From positions 1-6,504 of the forward strand of contig JAJZAL010000276.1 of the NCBI GenBank assembly GCA_021799405.1: a stretch of DNA of 6,504 nt, in the 5' to 3' direction. Positions within the stretch are counted from its first letter, which is position 1. Each line of letters begins with the position of its first letter. The stretch is from Acidobacteriota bacterium. GTDB taxonomy: Bacteria > Acidobacteriota > Terriglobia > Terriglobales > Acidobacteriaceae. The notes beneath the pieces are model-generated. The model ran no database searches, was not told the origin of the DNA, and saw nothing but the letters and a program-made list of their open reading frames with translations. The position numbers were made by a program, and so were the translations under genes. Shown here piece by piece: positions 6,308-6,504 of this stretch.

Positions 6308-6504
6308 GCGATAAGTTTACTCCTGTTCGACGAGAATGAGGAGACGAATTCGTCGATCGTGAAAGAGGCATTTTCCTGGCGGGTTCTATAAAAGGGGATG
6401 TCAAGAAAAAACACTTCGCCTGATCCGCCCGGGGAAGATATTTTTCTGACATCCAGCCCCTGTTGGCGGCTGCAATACTGTTCGCCGAAGCATGGCTTTT
6501 CGTT
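6304..6504 (-). CDS. Unrecognised protein, C-terminal end only (5' end beyond window)
   Basis: Reading leftwards from base 6504, this frame is open for 66 codons to a TGA at 6306-6304. The visible C-terminus begins NEKPCFGEQYC, continues through GLDVRKISSP and GEVFFLDIPFYRTRQE, and ends with FTIDEFVSSFSSNRSKLIA. The mix of hydrophobic, charged and aromatic residues looks like a folded domain, unlike the Ser/Arg-rich competing - strand frame. Its stop overlaps the GTG start of the DUF4157 gene by four bases, the same close packing seen in the + strand operon, which is the main reason to believe it. No ATG lies in this frame inside the window, so it is easily missed. I do not recognise the family. 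It is probably the preceding gene of a two-gene or longer operon with the DUF4157 protein; no function is offered. Confidence 0.65.
   Translation of the reverse strand, partial: NEKPCFGEQYCSRQQGLDVRKISSPGGSGEVFFLDIPFYRTRQENASFTIDEFVSSFSSNRSKLIA
6320..6324 (-). promoter_or_regulatory. Distant Shine-Dalgarno of the DUF4157 gene
   Basis: AGGAG on the - strand lies 12 bases before the GTG start and within the end of the upstream gene. The spacing is longer than ideal, so re-initiation by ribosomes finishing the upstream gene probably contributes. Confidence 0.45.

Noticed and set aside
6399..6404. TTGACA on the - strand as a -35 box for the DUF4157 gene
   Set aside because: No matching -10 hexamer occurs at 16-18 bases; the only TATA-like stretch is far too close, and the site falls inside the upstream partial gene.
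6317..6475. Alternative - strand frame with an ATG (about 53 codons, through 6454-6293) as the gene upstream of DUF4157
   Set aside because: Its product is Ser/Arg-rich, it would overlap the DUF4157 start out of frame, and the frame ending in GTGA gives a more protein-like sequence and normal operon packing.

Overview
The window looks like a piece of a Gram-negative bacterial chromosome of moderately high GC. It carries the end of a type VI secretion system (T6SS) structural operon on the + strand and the start of an unrelated operon arriving on the - strand. Bacterial origin follows from the gene families and from tight 4-base start/stop overlaps. The phylum cannot be fixed from sequence alone; an acidobacterial or proteobacterial host is a guess from the style of the T6SS proteins.

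Plus strand, bases 1-5587: a 5'-truncated tssF (baseplate), tssG (baseplate), vgrG/tssI (spike), a DUF4280-type PAAR-like gene (spike tip), and a gene for an inner-membrane-anchored protein with a C-terminal SPOR (peptidoglycan-binding) domain. tssF/tssG, tssG/vgrG and PAAR/SPOR each overlap by ATGA. Only the vgrG-PAAR junction has a spacer, and there the PAAR gene has its own strong Shine-Dalgarno. The order follows the assembly from baseplate through spike to tip, then adds a cell-wall-binding protein. No recognisable effector with a known toxic domain and no immunity gene is in view.

Bases 5588-5737 are a short convergent gap with no convincing terminator.

Minus strand, bases 6504-5738: the 3' end of an unrecognised gene (66 codons inside the window, running off the right edge) overlaps by GTGA the GTG start of a 189-residue DUF4157 protein with an intact HExxH zinc-protease motif. 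DUF4157 proteins are often found beside contractile-injection systems, so its position against a T6SS operon is suggestive, but it is a separate transcription unit.

The points most worth following are: the VgrG C-terminal needle, about 15.5 octads in unbroken register with an asparagine ladder; the SPOR protein coupled to the spike-tip gene; a PAAR-like protein with five cysteines and no histidine; and the two-gene DUF4157 operon, whose first gene is easily missed because no start codon lies in the window.
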